This document shows, piece after piece, positions 27,727 to 36,900 of a stretch of DNA of 64,000 nt. The stretch spans positions 124,001 through 188,000 of the forward strand of contig JADJEU010000006.1 of the NCBI GenBank assembly GCA_016709005.1. The letters run 5' to 3'. The position numbers were made by a program, and so were the translations under genes. The first letter of the stretch is position 1, and the number at the start of each line of letters is the position of its first letter. The notes under the pieces are model-generated. The model worked only from the letters and a program-made list of their open reading frames with translations, had not been told where the DNA came from and did not search any database. This DNA comes from Crocinitomicaceae bacterium (GTDB taxonomy: Bacteria; Bacteroidota; Bacteroidia; Flavobacteriales_D; Crocinitomicaceae).

Positions 27727-27787
27727 TCGAAGTATATGTGGTATAGAATTTGATGTTACCATACTATCAAATTAAATATAATACAAG

Positions 27788-28603
27788 ATGAGAGAAGGAA
27801 TTTGGTTGAAACAAGTTGGGCTGGGTGGATTAATTCTCCTTGGATATTCACAGGCGGCGTTGGCTGATATTTCTGTCGAAGGTCATTATCAGGGAAAAAA
27901 CCTCATTGTGCAAAGTCCCGAAAGTGAAGATGGTTTTGGTTATTGCGTAAACCGCGTGACTGTGAACGGACAGGTGTCCAGTACATCCTATCAGGCAAGT
28001 GCTTTTCAAATAGATCTTACTGAATTTGATATCAATTATGGGGATGCAGTATTAGTTGTACTAGAACATGAGGCTGGTTGCAAACCCAAACTTTTGAATC
28101 CTGAAGTATTATTGCCTGCAAGTACGTTTGTGTTATCAGAAATTTCCTGTTCTCCTGAAGGTCTTTTAAGCTGGACCACCACGGGTGAGTCTGGAAAGCT
28201 TCCTTATCAAATTGAACAGTATAAATGGAATAAATGGGTTGTTATTGGTGAGGTAAATGGAAATGGAGCAAGCGGAACCAACAGCTATTCATTTAATGTT
28301 TCGCCGCACTCAGGGGAAAATAAAATTCGCGTTTCACAAATTGATAATTCTGGAAAAAAACGTATTTCAAAAGAAGTTGTTTTCAATTGCCCTACTTGCC
28401 CTGAGCCAATGATGAATCAATCAAATGATGGTATTGTTTTTCAGAATAACGGAAAAGCAGTAAAAACAAAATATGAGATTTATGATGCATATGGTAACAT
28501 TGTAAAAAAGGGAATGAGTTCAGAGGTAATGTTTGAAAAGCTTAAGGCTGGAATTTATCACGTGAACTACGATAATAAATACGAAAAGTACATTAAGAAG
28601 TAA
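27788..28603 (+). CDS. Secreted hypothetical protein with degenerate T9SS-like C-terminal domain
   Basis: 271 residues. Signal peptide (LGGLILLGYSQAALA), followed by beta-rich sequence with no recognised family. The last ~60 residues (YEIYDAYGNIVKKGMSS, then LKAGIYHVNYDNKYEKYIKK) follow the type A sorting-domain plan of G-x-x-V-x-x-G, then L-x-x-G-I-Y, then a basic end. This suggests type IX export or surface attachment, although the usual N-P sequence is missing. The N- and C-terminal parts are joined by a CPTCPEP linker. Confidence 0.75.
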   Translation: MREGIWLKQVGLGGLILLGYSQAALADISVEGHYQGKNLIVQSPESEDGFGYCVNRVTVNGQVSSTSYQASAFQIDLTEFDINYGDAVLVVLEHEAGCKPKLLNPEVLLPASTFVLSEISCSPEGLLSWTTTGESGKLPYQIEQYKWNKWVVIGEVNGNGASGTNSYSFNVSPHSGENKIRVSQIDNSGKKRISKEVVFNCPTCPEPMMNQSNDGIVFQNNGKAVKTKYEIYDAYGNIVKKGMSSEVMFEKLKAGIYHVNYDNKYEKYIKK

Positions 28604-28633
28604 TTAATTGGTGAGTAGTATTACAAGAAAATC

Positions 28634-28659
28634 GGGAGCAGTTTGCTCCCTTTTTTTTT
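28634..28659 (+). terminator. Intrinsic terminator
   Basis: GGGAGCA (28634-28640) and TGCTCCC (28644-28650) form a perfect 7-bp stem with a 3-base loop, followed by nine T's. Located 30 bases after the stop at 28603. Confidence 0.93.
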
Positions 28660-28920
28660 GGAAAAAATTGGCGACCTCTATTATAGATGCTTTCTTATTA
28701 AATCAAACTGTTTGTTAATCCATCTTTGAAAGTCCGATTCATTTTTGAGTAACCTATTGAAAGATTTTCAGAGGTACAAGAATGGTTTTATGCCATGATT
28801 CAAACATCGGAATATTTCTGTTTTTTTGAATTCTCAAAATGAAGGTTTTTTACTCGTTATTAACCTAATATTTAATTAATCAGGGAGATACAAGAAGATA
28901 AAACGTTTAGAACTGTTATG

Positions 28921-28943
28921 TAAATTTGCGCTGAACGCAAATT
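28921..28943 (+). promoter_or_regulatory. -7 element TAAATTTG embedded in an 8-bp inverted repeat
   Basis: TAAATTTG (28921-28928) matches TAnnTTTG. It overlaps the left arm of AATTTGCG (28923-28930) / CGCAAATT (28936-28943), loop of 5. The repeat could be an operator covering the promoter or a 5' hairpin. The small gene at 29022 follows. Confidence 0.5.
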
Positions 28944-29021
28944 ATTTGACTCGTTTGCTGAATTCAATTTTCGAATCGGTGATTATGCCCAGATCTTTGA
29001 CTAAACAAAAAACAAGAAATT

Positions 29022-29195
29022 ATGTCAACGACTAGCATCAATTTGAATTCTGGAAAAAGCAATAGAAACAGCTTTCATAAAAGACAAGTAAAATTAAAAT
29101 TTAGCAACAGACGTGCTGAAGTAATTGCATGGATACTTTTTTTTGGAATTGGAGTTGCTTATTTTATTACCACTTTGATTATTGCTGCTGTTTAG
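29022..29195 (+). CDS. Small single-helix membrane protein (57 residues)
   Basis: ATG at 29022, TAG at 29193-29195. The N-terminal half is basic and polar (SGKSNRNSFHKRQVKLKFSN), followed by one hydrophobic helix (VIAWILFFGIGVAYFITT, then LIIAAV) to the C-terminus: the shape of a tail-anchored small protein, cytoplasmic N-terminus by the positive-inside rule. Preceded by an A-rich leader (AAACAAAAAACAAGAAATT) typical of Bacteroidota translation starts and by a TAnnTTTG promoter. No family recognised. Confidence 0.65.
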   Translation: MSTTSINLNSGKSNRNSFHKRQVKLKFSNRRAEVIAWILFFGIGVAYFITTLIIAAV

Positions 29196-29236
29196 TTTTA
29201 ATTATTCTAAACGCATCAATCATGAATGTTACCAGC

Positions 29237-30529
29237 TTACTCCGGTTTGGTTTTCTTTTTTTCAGAATGGCCTGTGTCTTTCACCTCATTTACCCTGAAG
29301 GCGCTTGGAACTAAATCTGGAATAATTTTCAGAATTATTGGAAGCAGCAGACTTCCTCCGGGCAATAGAAAAAGACCTAATGAAGGAATCGTTCTGGCGA
29401 GATCTTTAAACTGACGCTTTACCTTATCGCGCTCTTCTTTTGAAAGATCACCAGTTGTTGATTTTGCAATCAAGGCAACCAACTCTTTGCTTTGCGATAA
29501 TTCGGTTGCAAGTTTATCTTTGCTTCTGCCTAAAATTTTGGCCCACCGGTCGGTAGCTCCGCTCATCAGCATTGACATGTCACCTTTATCTTGGAGGAAA
29601 GGAATTTTACTCTGATTCTTATTAACGAATGATTGAATGGCAATGAATGATTTGTCTTTCTCCTCTTCTTCAATTCCTAATTTTTCAATCAGTTTATTTA
29701 GAAATTCATGCTCAGAATCTACAACCTGCTGATCACTCCAAACGGTAAGAATAGCCAACTCTAAAATGTATCTGCACAGAAGCCAAGATTTTTCATATTT
29801 GAATTCGATGTCATCGAGTGACTTTCGGTTCTTGAAAAAATCTTCTGCAATCTCATGACGGACATCATCCAAATCAGCGGATGCAATAAATACTTCAAAT
29901 ATTTTAAACTCTTCGTCTTCCGGATCACCGTCAACATTGGCTGCAGCGGCAACAACCTTCACCATGTCCAACATCACCTCACCACGTTTTTCACAGAGTA
30001 GTTTTGGATCAGCACCGTTGTTGTAATCCTGATATAAAAGCAGATCGTGAAATAAAAGTGAATTGTATAAATAACTAGTCCATAATTTATTTGAAAATCG
30101 CGCTTTAATATCTACGCGCTGATCAATGATGGATTCTATTTTTTCATAGACGCTCAGTCCTTTAAAATTGAGCCAGCTTTTTTTAGCTTTTTCAAGTTCT
30201 GTACTTTCATAAAAGCGTACATAGTTTTCAAGTGATTTTTCAAGTGAACCTTGATCGAATTTTCCCTTTTGAATATGATCGATTAAAATCAGCCCTTCTA
30301 ATAAAATAACTTTGAAAGTCTCTTCACTGGTCCATTTAGAAAGATACTCGTCTTCTAAAAACAAGAGTTTGGTTGGGTAGCCGTAAAGTATTCCAGTGGG
30401 CTGCAAATAACCGTATATCAACTCTTCAGCACCTAAAATGGTTCCGGGATATTTATTCAAATACGATTCGTAATTCTCCAAAATGGAAAAGTACTTTTTT
30501 ATCCAGCCTTTACTTCCGGGGTGAAGCAT
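29237..30529 (-). CDS. LETM1-related protein with TerB-like middle domain
   Basis: 430 residues, apparently cytoplasmic. The N-terminal helical part has no clear match. The centre (residues ~190-300) looks TerB-like: VVAAAANVDGDPEDEEFKIF and a second acidic helix pair near WSDQQVVDSEHEFLNKLIE. The C-terminus has a LETM1-like segment (ERDKVKRQFKDLARTIP, LFLLPGGSLLLPIILKIIPD). Bacteroidota proteins of this plan are known as LETM1-related, biofilm-associated. The reaction is unknown. Its -7 box lies directly upstream. Confidence 0.8.
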   Translation of the reverse strand: MLHPGSKGWIKKYFSILENYESYLNKYPGTILGAEELIYGYLQPTGILYGYPTKLLFLEDEYLSKWTSEETFKVILLEGLILIDHIQKGKFDQGSLEKSLENYVRFYESTELEKAKKSWLNFKGLSVYEKIESIIDQRVDIKARFSNKLWTSYLYNSLLFHDLLLYQDYNNGADPKLLCEKRGEVMLDMVKVVAAAANVDGDPEDEEFKIFEVFIASADLDDVRHEIAEDFFKNRKSLDDIEFKYEKSWLLCRYILELAILTVWSDQQVVDSEHEFLNKLIEKLGIEEEEKDKSFIAIQSFVNKNQSKIPFLQDKGDMSMLMSGATDRWAKILGRSKDKLATELSQSKELVALIAKSTTGDLSKEERDKVKRQFKDLARTIPSLGLFLLPGGSLLLPIILKIIPDLVPSAFRVNEVKDTGHSEKKKTKPE

Positions 30530-30533
30530 AAAT

Positions 30534-30541
30534 CAAAGATA
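30534..30541 (-). promoter_or_regulatory. -7 element TATCTTTG (minus strand), 4 bases from the start codon
   Basis: Exact TAnnTTTG on the minus strand, with only four bases before the ATG at 30529. The transcript is probably leaderless. Confidence 0.55.
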
Positions 30542-30636
30542 CGGCAAAAGAGAATCGTTCTAAATTTTGAAAGCGATAATTTTTCAGCAGGAAAAAAGTC
30601 AAATGGAGGGGCAGATTAGAAATTAATCTTAAAAAG

Positions 30637-30670
30637 AAAAAACCCCTGAATGGTAGCGCAGGGGTTTTTT
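30637..30670. terminator. Bidirectional intrinsic terminator
   Basis: CCCCTG (30643-30648) pairs with CAGGGG (30659-30664), flanked by A6 on the left and T6 on the right, so it can act on either strand. On the minus strand it ends the OmpA-lipoprotein transcript before the LETM1-related gene. Confidence 0.88.
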
Positions 30671-30723
30671 AGTCGTGGTCCTTAATCTGCAAAGACTAAG
30701 GGTTTTTGGTTATTGTAGCTTCT

Positions 30724-31688
30724 TTATTCTTCAGATGAAATGAGTTCAAATAGTTTAGTCAAATCAGGTGTGATTATTATTTCAATTCTTCTGTTTTTTG
30801 CTTTGTCGTTTGGATCCAGCGGAATATATTCAGAGCGTCCACCGGCAGTGATGCTTGTAGGATCCATGTTGCTATTTGAAAGCATAATTTTCACGACTGA
30901 TGTTGCCCGCAATACGCTCAGCTCCCAATTATCTTTAGGACTGGTGCTGCTGTTCATTGGATCCACATCCGTATGACCTTCCACTAAAATGTCAATGTCT
31001 TTTTGTGTCTCAAGTACTTTTGCAAGATCAACCAAAGCAACTTGTCCTTCTTTACTGACATCGGTTTTTCCAGATGCAAAAAGCAGTTGTGCTTCCATGC
31101 TCACATAGATTCTTCCGTTTTTTTCTACAACAGTAATTCCTTTATCTGCAAAGCCTCTGAGTGCTGAAGCAATTTTTTCTTTTAGTAATCGAACCGCTTC
31201 ATCTTTACTTGCAATCACTTGTTCCAGTTCATTGATGCGTTTTTCTTTTTCATCAAGTGCACGTGAGCGGGCGTTTAGTTCTTTTCAAGTTGATTCAATA
31301 AATCTTCTTTCTTTTGAAGTTCTACACGGGTTGCTTCTAATTCGTTTACCAGTTTCGCGTTTTCTACGCTGCCGTTTGTGACCGCCTGCGCATATTTTTC
31401 CTCAAGGGCATGATTAATTTCTTGAGCTTTTTGATACTCTACTTTCAGGTTGCGATATTGTTCACCCATCGAGGATGTGTCAGATTTGAGCGCCGTGATA
31501 TCATTTCGCATCTGATCAAGTTGAATATTTAATTCCTTAACCTGATTTTCATAATCAATGGCTTTGGATTTATAAATGGATTGTTCTTCAAGACACTTGT
31601 TATAATTTGCCTCAAGATCACGATACTTTTTGATTGGAACGCAAGCGGCCAAAATCAAAACTAAACCAATAAAAGCCAGATTTCTCAT
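30724..31688 (-). CDS. OmpA-family peptidoglycan-binding lipoprotein, one-base frameshift
   Basis: Start at 31688 gives the lipoprotein signal MRNLAFIGLVLILAACVPIK. A long coiled coil (~residues 25-190) leads to a C-terminal OmpA domain: MEAQLLFASGKTDVSKEGQ, ILVEGHTDVDPM and ELSVLRATSVVKIML, then GRSEYIPLDPNDKAKNRRIE with the conserved Asp and Arg that bind diaminopimelate. The frame breaks at an A4 run on the coding strand (31282-31285). One extra A turns LEKN-stop into LEKELNARSRALDEKEK and gives 321 residues, a normal size. It probably tethers the outer membrane to peptidoglycan. Confidence 0.87.
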
Positions 31689-31843
31689 CACTTGTTTTAT
31701 TCTGATTCTCAAAGTTCAAAAAATTAAGGACGCTATCATTCATGAGTTAATCCTAATTATGAACAGTTAAATTTTCATTTCGGAATAGCACGGGAACGAA
31801 CAGACGATTCCAATGAATGCCTGTTATAGAATAGGAGTGGTCC

Positions 31844-31871
31844 AAAAAAATCCGGACGAGTTGCCCGGATT
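31844..31871 (-). terminator. Intrinsic terminator of the universal stress protein gene
   Basis: On the minus strand AAATCCGG and CCGGATTT (31848-31855 and 31864-31871) form the stem, followed by a T-tract (A's at 31844-31850). It lies 26 bases after the stop at 31897. Confidence 0.85.
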
Positions 31872-31896
31872 TTGTATTTCGAAATGAATTGAAAGA

Positions 31897-32730
31897 CTAG
31901 GTAAAGATTGCCTGATAAGCATTTGAAGCATTGATTGGATTCAAAATCAAAGCAGGAATTTTAGCATCGTTTGTGATAATATATTGCTCATGATTTGCGC
32001 CCCAGGCTCCAAGAATTTGGTTTTTCTGAGTATTCATGATCGCAATTAAATCACCGTTAACTTTTATTGCGTGTTTCACAACTTCTTTTTCAAACCCGCT
32101 TGCAGGTGCAAGAGTTGTAGTGCACTGAATACCTCTGTCACCAAAAAATTTATTTGCAAAAATGATATTTGCCTTGATGGTGTGTTTCAGGAATTCATCT
32201 GTTTCATCAGGAATGATAACATGAACACGTGAGTTGAAATATTTAGCCATGTTTGCAACAAGCGTAAGTTTTTGTTTGGTTTCTTTTTCAAGATCCAAAG
32301 GAACTACGATATCGTTGTAACCGTTTACATCAATTTTGCTTTCTTGTACAATTACAAATGGAGTAGCAGAATTTGTAACCACTTTTAAAGCGTGCGATCC
32401 GGTAATGTGCTGCCATCCGTGAGCACCGTGAGTTCCCATGAAAATAAGTTCAGCACCTAATTCAAGTGAAACGTCTGATATATCATCAAAAATATTTCCA
32501 ACACGCACGTGAGCTTCAATATTGACATCTTTCACGCGTGAAATAGATTTAGCTTTGGCAAGAGCAACTTCAAGTTTTTCTTTTGCTTCTTTGATCGCCT
32601 CTTTTTTCGAGACAACGTGCAGAATGTGTACCTCGGCATCAACTGCTTTGGCAGTAACCAAGGCGTGTTCAATTGCACTGTCCGCTACTTCAGAAAAATC
32701 GTAGGGAACTAGTAACTTTTTCTTCGTCAT
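31897..32730 (-). CDS. Universal stress protein, tandem Usp domains
   Basis: 277 residues with two Usp folds. The first (residues ~1-145) begins KKKLLVPYDFSEVADSAIEHA and has the nucleotide-loop-like GTHGAHGWQHITGSHALKVV. The second (~150-277) begins NDIVVPLDLEKETKQKLTL and is more diverged, lacking an evident G-2x-G-9x-G motif. A cytoplasmic stress-response factor, single-gene unit with its own promoter and terminator. Confidence 0.93.
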   Translation of the reverse strand: MTKKKLLVPYDFSEVADSAIEHALVTAKAVDAEVHILHVVSKKEAIKEAKEKLEVALAKAKSISRVKDVNIEAHVRVGNIFDDISDVSLELGAELIFMGTHGAHGWQHITGSHALKVVTNSATPFVIVQESKIDVNGYNDIVVPLDLEKETKQKLTLVANMAKYFNSRVHVIIPDETDEFLKHTIKANIIFANKFFGDRGIQCTTTLAPASGFEKEVVKHAIKVNGDLIAIMNTQKNQILGAWGANHEQYIITNDAKIPALILNPINASNAYQAIFT

Positions 32731-32762
32731 ATTTTAAACGGTTTTCTGGTTTTAATTTTTTG

Positions 32763-32770
32763 CAAATGTA
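32763..32770 (-). promoter_or_regulatory. -7 element TACATTTG (minus strand)
   Basis: Exact TAnnTTTG, 32 bases upstream of the universal stress protein ATG at 32730. Confidence 0.5.
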
Positions 32771-32812
32771 TTGCTTTTAAGCAATTGGGAGGTTAATATA
32801 AGGATATTTAAT

Positions 32813-33733
32813 TTATGCGGGTTTCCTAACTCCGTTTTTTTTTGTTTTCAACCAGGCATGAACCAGTATGGTTGCAATGATAATAAGCCCGCCAAGGTAG
32901 AAACCATCCGACATTTTTTCGGTGTTTGTTCCTCGATACCAATCGAGTAACAAGGCTAGAATAATGGTGTAAACCGGTTCCATGTTAACACTTATACTCA
33001 CCGTAAACGGTGTTACATACTTCATTACCCAAACGGCTGTAATAAATGCAAAGGTTGTACAAACCAGCGCGAGTATCAGTAAATAAATCCAATCGGTATT
33101 GTTGAGATCAAATGTGGATCCTGTTAAATTATCCGTGAAAAACAAAAAGGCTCCTGCCGTTAAAAATCCTCCAAGCATTTCATATTTGGTGATTTTAAGT
33201 GATGGCATTTCTTTTACAAACATACCGTTCAGCGTATTGAATGCGGCAGACAGAAACGCTGATATTAAACCAAAAATAATTCCAGTGGTATAGGATGTCT
33301 CAAATCCAAATATGACGAGGACACCGATAGAAACGGCAACGCTCAGAATAGCTTCACTAAGATAATATCTGCGTTTAAAAATAATTGGTTCTAGAAAAGA
33401 AGTAAAGAGCGTTGAGGCCGACATACAAACTACTGCAATGGAAATGGTACTGATTTTAATGGAGTAGAAAAAAGTAATCCAATGAAGCCCAACGATCACT
33501 CCCGTCAGCAGTAACCAAAGGATTTGTTTTCCTGTAAGTCTTTTTTCTGATTTGAAAAAAAATCCGAGCAGAACTAAGGAAATAAATGCAATTCCGGTCC
33601 TGAAAAAGGTAATTTCATTTGCATCAATACTGATTAATCCTCCAAGGATTCCAGTGAACCCCCAGATGAGCACAATAAAGTGCAGAATGAATTGATATTT
33701 AAGATTTGGGCGAATAAAAAAATCCCGGCTCAC
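32813..33733 (-). CDS. EamA/DMT-family transporter
   Basis: Up to 306 residues with about ten membrane helices in two EamA repeats, e.g. FILHFIVLIWGFTGILGG at the start of repeat 1 and GIIFGLISAFLSAAFNTLNG opening repeat 2, with MEPVYTIILALLL near the end. The substrate is unknown (drug/metabolite superfamily). The ATG at 33733 is problematic: its first ten codons coincide with the terminator of the gene upstream, so either the start lies further in (no good ATG is visible) or coding and terminator sequences overlap. Confidence 0.9.
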   Translation of the reverse strand: MSRDFFIRPNLKYQFILHFIVLIWGFTGILGGLISIDANEITFFRTGIAFISLVLLGFFFKSEKRLTGKQILWLLLTGVIVGLHWITFFYSIKISTISIAVVCMSASTLFTSFLEPIIFKRRYYLSEAILSVAVSIGVLVIFGFETSYTTGIIFGLISAFLSAAFNTLNGMFVKEMPSLKITKYEMLGGFLTAGAFLFFTDNLTGSTFDLNNTDWIYLLILALVCTTFAFITAVWVMKYVTPFTVSISVNMEPVYTIILALLLDWYRGTNTEKMSDGFYLGGLIIIATILVHAWLKTKKNGVRKPA

Positions 33734-33744
33734 AGAACCGGGAT
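33711..33744 (-). terminator. Intrinsic terminator overlapping the EamA start codon
   Basis: ATCCCGG (33722-33728) and CCGGGAT (33738-33744) form a 7-bp stem. On the minus strand it is followed by a run of T's (A's at 33716-33722). It ends the coiled-coil gene transcript (stop at 33775) and covers the annotated EamA start region. Confidence 0.75.
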
Positions 33745-33774
33745 CAAAAGTATCTTTAAAAACAAGAAGGCGTT

Positions 33775-34431
33775 CTATTTAATAGCCTCTTTTTTCTGCA
33801 TCACTGTTTGAACTTTGGTTTCCTGTTCTTTAATTTCACCTTTTTTGGTTTCTTGATTCTTCTTAGACTCTTCAATTGCTTTTTCGTTTTCGGCAATTTT
33901 AGACTTATAATCTTCAATTTCTTTTTCTTTTTTAGCTTGATCAGATTCAAGATCAGATAATTCTTTCTGTTTTTCTTTCAGAATTCCCTCTTCAGCCTTG
34001 ATCTCATCATCTACGGCAGCTTTAGCAGCTTTTACACCAAAAGCGTTGAGACGCGTTTGCATCACTTTAAATTGCGCACCGTGTTCACCTGAATTTAAGA
34101 AGGCACCGCCTAAATCAATTGCTATTGAAACATTGGCACCTCCTTCTGGGTTTACCTCAATTTTGGCATAAGCATCAAAAGTATTGTCACCCATTTCCTT
34201 CATCGAGCAATCGTCTACAAAAAAGTAGTCTTTTTCTTTACTGAATTTTCCTTTCCAGCTGCCCAATTCATCCTTTAGTGCGCTTTCAACCTGTTTGTCA
34301 TTTCCATAAGGGATTGAAATGTAAAAACCGTTTTTAGATCCATTGATGTTGACCGAGCGTTCTTCCACTTTAACTTGTGCGATAACGGTCAATGTAAGTC
34401 CTGATAAAAAGAGGGTAAGAAGTTTTTTCAT
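33775..34431 (-). CDS. Secreted coiled-coil protein of unknown function
   Basis: 218 residues. Signal peptide (KKLLTLFLSGLTLTVIAQ), a small N-terminal domain (residues ~20-125) with NINGSKNGFYISIPYGND and FFVDDCSMKEMGDNTFDA, then a long Lys/Glu-rich coiled coil (~130-218) with EGILKEKQKELSDLESDQ. No enzyme motif. Probably periplasmic. Followed by a clear terminator. Confidence 0.78.
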   Translation of the reverse strand: MKKLLTLFLSGLTLTVIAQVKVEERSVNINGSKNGFYISIPYGNDKQVESALKDELGSWKGKFSKEKDYFFVDDCSMKEMGDNTFDAYAKIEVNPEGGANVSIAIDLGGAFLNSGEHGAQFKVMQTRLNAFGVKAAKAAVDDEIKAEEGILKEKQKELSDLESDQAKKEKEIEDYKSKIAENEKAIEESKKNQETKKGEIKEQETKVQTVMQKKEAIK

Positions 34432-34543
34432 GTGATTTTATTTTTTGTTTTTAACTCCCGATTTGGGCGGGACTGTTTCTAAAATTACGAATTTCCTTTT
34501 ACCAGACAAAATTCATACCATCTTTGTTAGTATTTTTACCCCC

Positions 34544-35674
34544 ATGCGCTTTAGTGATATTCCCGGAAATGCAAAAGAAAAGAAAGCCCTGATCTATGAG
34601 GCAAGGGAAAAGCGCGTAAGTCATGCTCAATTATTTTTAGGACCAGAAGGCTCAGCCAAATTGAGCTTAAGTATTGCTTTTGCCGCGTATTTACTGTGTG
34701 ATAGTCCCGGTCAAACGGATTCTTGTGGAGTTTGTCCGCATTGTCAAAAGGTGTCTAATCTGGTACATCCTGATTTGCATTTTGTTTTTCCGGTTGTCCT
34801 TTCCAAAGAAGAGAAAGTTTCGACTTCCGACGATCGTTTGAAAGAATGGAATGCTTTTGTTTTGAAAAATCCTTATTTTGATTTGAATGGCTGGCAAATG
34901 CATTTGGATGAAATGGGTAAAAATGCAGTTATTGGTGTTGAAGAAAGCCGTCACATTTTGCAGAAATTATCACTTAAATCATACTCTGGAAAATACAAAA
35001 TCATGATTCTTTGGTTGCCTGAAAAAATGAATAATCAGGCGGCCAATAAATTGTTAAAGATGTTGGAAGAGCCACCTGAAGAAACCTTGTTCTTTCTCTT
35101 AAGCGATAGCATTGAAAATCTGTTACCAACTATTATTTCACGCACGCAACTTCTAAAAATTGCGCCCTTTGAAACTGATGATATTGCCTATTTTTTGGAA
35201 ACAAAATTTTCGGTAGACAAAACAGTTTCCTATTCTATTGCGGGTTTAGCACAAGGTAACATGGTTGAGGCTGTACAAATGGTTAGTGGTGATGAAAATC
35301 AGCACATCTATTTTGATTTTTTTGTCAAGATGATGCGCACGGCTTATGCTGCAAATGCTTTTGAATTGATGAATTTGAGTGAAGAACTCGCCGCATTGGA
35401 AAAAGAACAGCAGAAGAATTTTGTGCGCTACGGCTTACACCTTTTCAGAGAGAGCGTAATATTAAATTATATGAAAGGTGAGCTTGTAAATCTTAGAAAT
35501 GAAGAGCGTGCTTTTCTTGAAAAATTTGCCAAGTTTATCAATAATCAAAACATCAGTGAATTGAATGAAGAGTTTAATCTAGCGCACTATCATCTGGAGC
35601 GCAACGCAAACGCAAAAATCCTCTTTACAGATTTAATGATCAAGCTTACAAAGCTTATAAAAAAGGGAGTGTAA
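34544..35674 (+). CDS. holB: DNA polymerase III delta' subunit
   Basis: 376 residues from the ATG at 34544; the in-frame extension upstream to 34445 is not conserved-looking. Clamp-loader subunit. Seen: AREKRVSHAQLFLGPEGSAKLSL (degenerate P-loop), the zinc-binding module DSCGVCPHCQK, IMILWLPEKMNNQAANKLLK, LLKMLEEPPEETLFFL and SRTQ (SRC-like motif), then the helical collar domain. First gene of a row running into the LRR, phosphoesterase, ricT and gldH genes. Confidence 0.93.
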   Translation: MRFSDIPGNAKEKKALIYEAREKRVSHAQLFLGPEGSAKLSLSIAFAAYLLCDSPGQTDSCGVCPHCQKVSNLVHPDLHFVFPVVLSKEEKVSTSDDRLKEWNAFVLKNPYFDLNGWQMHLDEMGKNAVIGVEESRHILQKLSLKSYSGKYKIMILWLPEKMNNQAANKLLKMLEEPPEETLFFLLSDSIENLLPTIISRTQLLKIAPFETDDIAYFLETKFSVDKTVSYSIAGLAQGNMVEAVQMVSGDENQHIYFDFFVKMMRTAYAANAFELMNLSEELAALEKEQQKNFVRYGLHLFRESVILNYMKGELVNLRNEERAFLEKFAKFINNQNISELNEEFNLAHYHLERNANAKILFTDLMIKLTKLIKKGV

Positions 35675-35685
35675 TAATTGAATTT

Positions 35686-36900
35686 ATGAGATCGAAGTAT
35701 CAAGTTTTTAGTTTCATTTTTCTGATAATATTTTTCAATTCAACGACATCGTTTTCACAAGTGCTTAGCGTTGAAGAATTGGAATCAAAACCTGTTTTTA
35801 AAGACATTCAGGAGGCAGAAAAAAATCCGGCCAACGTATTTCGATTAGACTTGTCGGGTAAAGATCTCACAGAAATTCCGCAATCTATTTCTGCGTTCAT
35901 AAATCTAAATGAATTATCAATTGCCAATAATGCGTTGGCAGAATTTCCAAAAGAGATTCTTACGCTAAAAAATTTACAAATTCTTCATGCAGACCACAAT
36001 CAATTCTTGACCTTGCCGGCTGGCATTGGCGACCTGACTAATCTGCATACATTCAGTCTTAACAACAACAAACTTGTTTCGCTGCCAGAATCTTTTGGAA
36101 ATCTGAAGCTGCTGAAAAAACTGGATCTTCATTTTAACAATCTCAGAAAATTGCCTGAATCAATTGGTAACCTCAAAAATGTAAAGTTGATTGATTTGTA
36201 TGTGAATGATCTTGAAAAATTGCCAAAAGGAATTGGCTTGATGGATAGTGTAACTGATCTTTATATTGGAAGTAATCGATTGGTAAAATTGCCTGAAACT
36301 ATTGGCCAGCTTGTTAATTTGAGAGTTCTGGATCTGGGAGATAATCAATTAAAATCCATCCCAGAATCCATCGGAAATCTTGTACAACTTGAGTTTCTTT
36401 TTCTCTTTGAAAATCAATTAAGAAGCATTCCTGAGTCTATTGGAAATCTGATACTGTTATCTGAACTCGATCTTAATGGGAACCAATTAAGTGATTTACC
36501 GGATTCGTTTGGAAATCTTTTGCAACTGAAAGAATTGAATTTGGATGTCAATAATTTTACAGAATTTGATCCGGTGATTTTGCATTTGATCAATCTGGAG
36601 TCTTTGGGTTTATCGTATAATATGATTACTAATTTGCCTGATAATATTAATATGCTCGTCAACTTGCAAGCATTGACATTAGATGATAATCCAATCAGCG
36701 TTTTGCCTGACGCATTCTGGAGTCTTACCAAATTAGTTTCGTTGGATTTATCGGGTACGCTCATTAATTCTGTTCCAGTTAAATTGTCTTATCTGGTAAA
36801 TCTTCTCGAATTGGATTTGAGCGGAACTGCTCTCACTGCCGAGCAACTGGCATCGGTTAAAACCTATCTGGTAAACCCAGATGTTGAAGTCAGATATTGA
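35686..36900 (+). CDS. Secreted leucine-rich-repeat protein
   Basis: 404 residues. Signal peptide (FSFIFLIIFFNSTTSFSQ), then about 14 LRRs of 23 residues with the plan LxxLxLxxNxLxxLPxxIGxLxNL (e.g. LRVLDLGDNQLKSIPESIGN). No C-terminal sorting domain is visible and the solenoid ends at VNPDVEVRY. Likely a binding scaffold in the periplasm or at the surface. Its stop codon overlaps the TTG start of the next gene. Confidence 0.9.
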   Translation: MRSKYQVFSFIFLIIFFNSTTSFSQVLSVEELESKPVFKDIQEAEKNPANVFRLDLSGKDLTEIPQSISAFINLNELSIANNALAEFPKEILTLKNLQILHADHNQFLTLPAGIGDLTNLHTFSLNNNKLVSLPESFGNLKLLKKLDLHFNNLRKLPESIGNLKNVKLIDLYVNDLEKLPKGIGLMDSVTDLYIGSNRLVKLPETIGQLVNLRVLDLGDNQLKSIPESIGNLVQLEFLFLFENQLRSIPESIGNLILLSELDLNGNQLSDLPDSFGNLLQLKELNLDVNNFTEFDPVILHLINLESLGLSYNMITNLPDNINMLVNLQALTLDDNPISVLPDAFWSLTKLVSLDLSGTLINSVPVKLSYLVNLLELDLSGTALTAEQLASVKTYLVNPDVEVRY

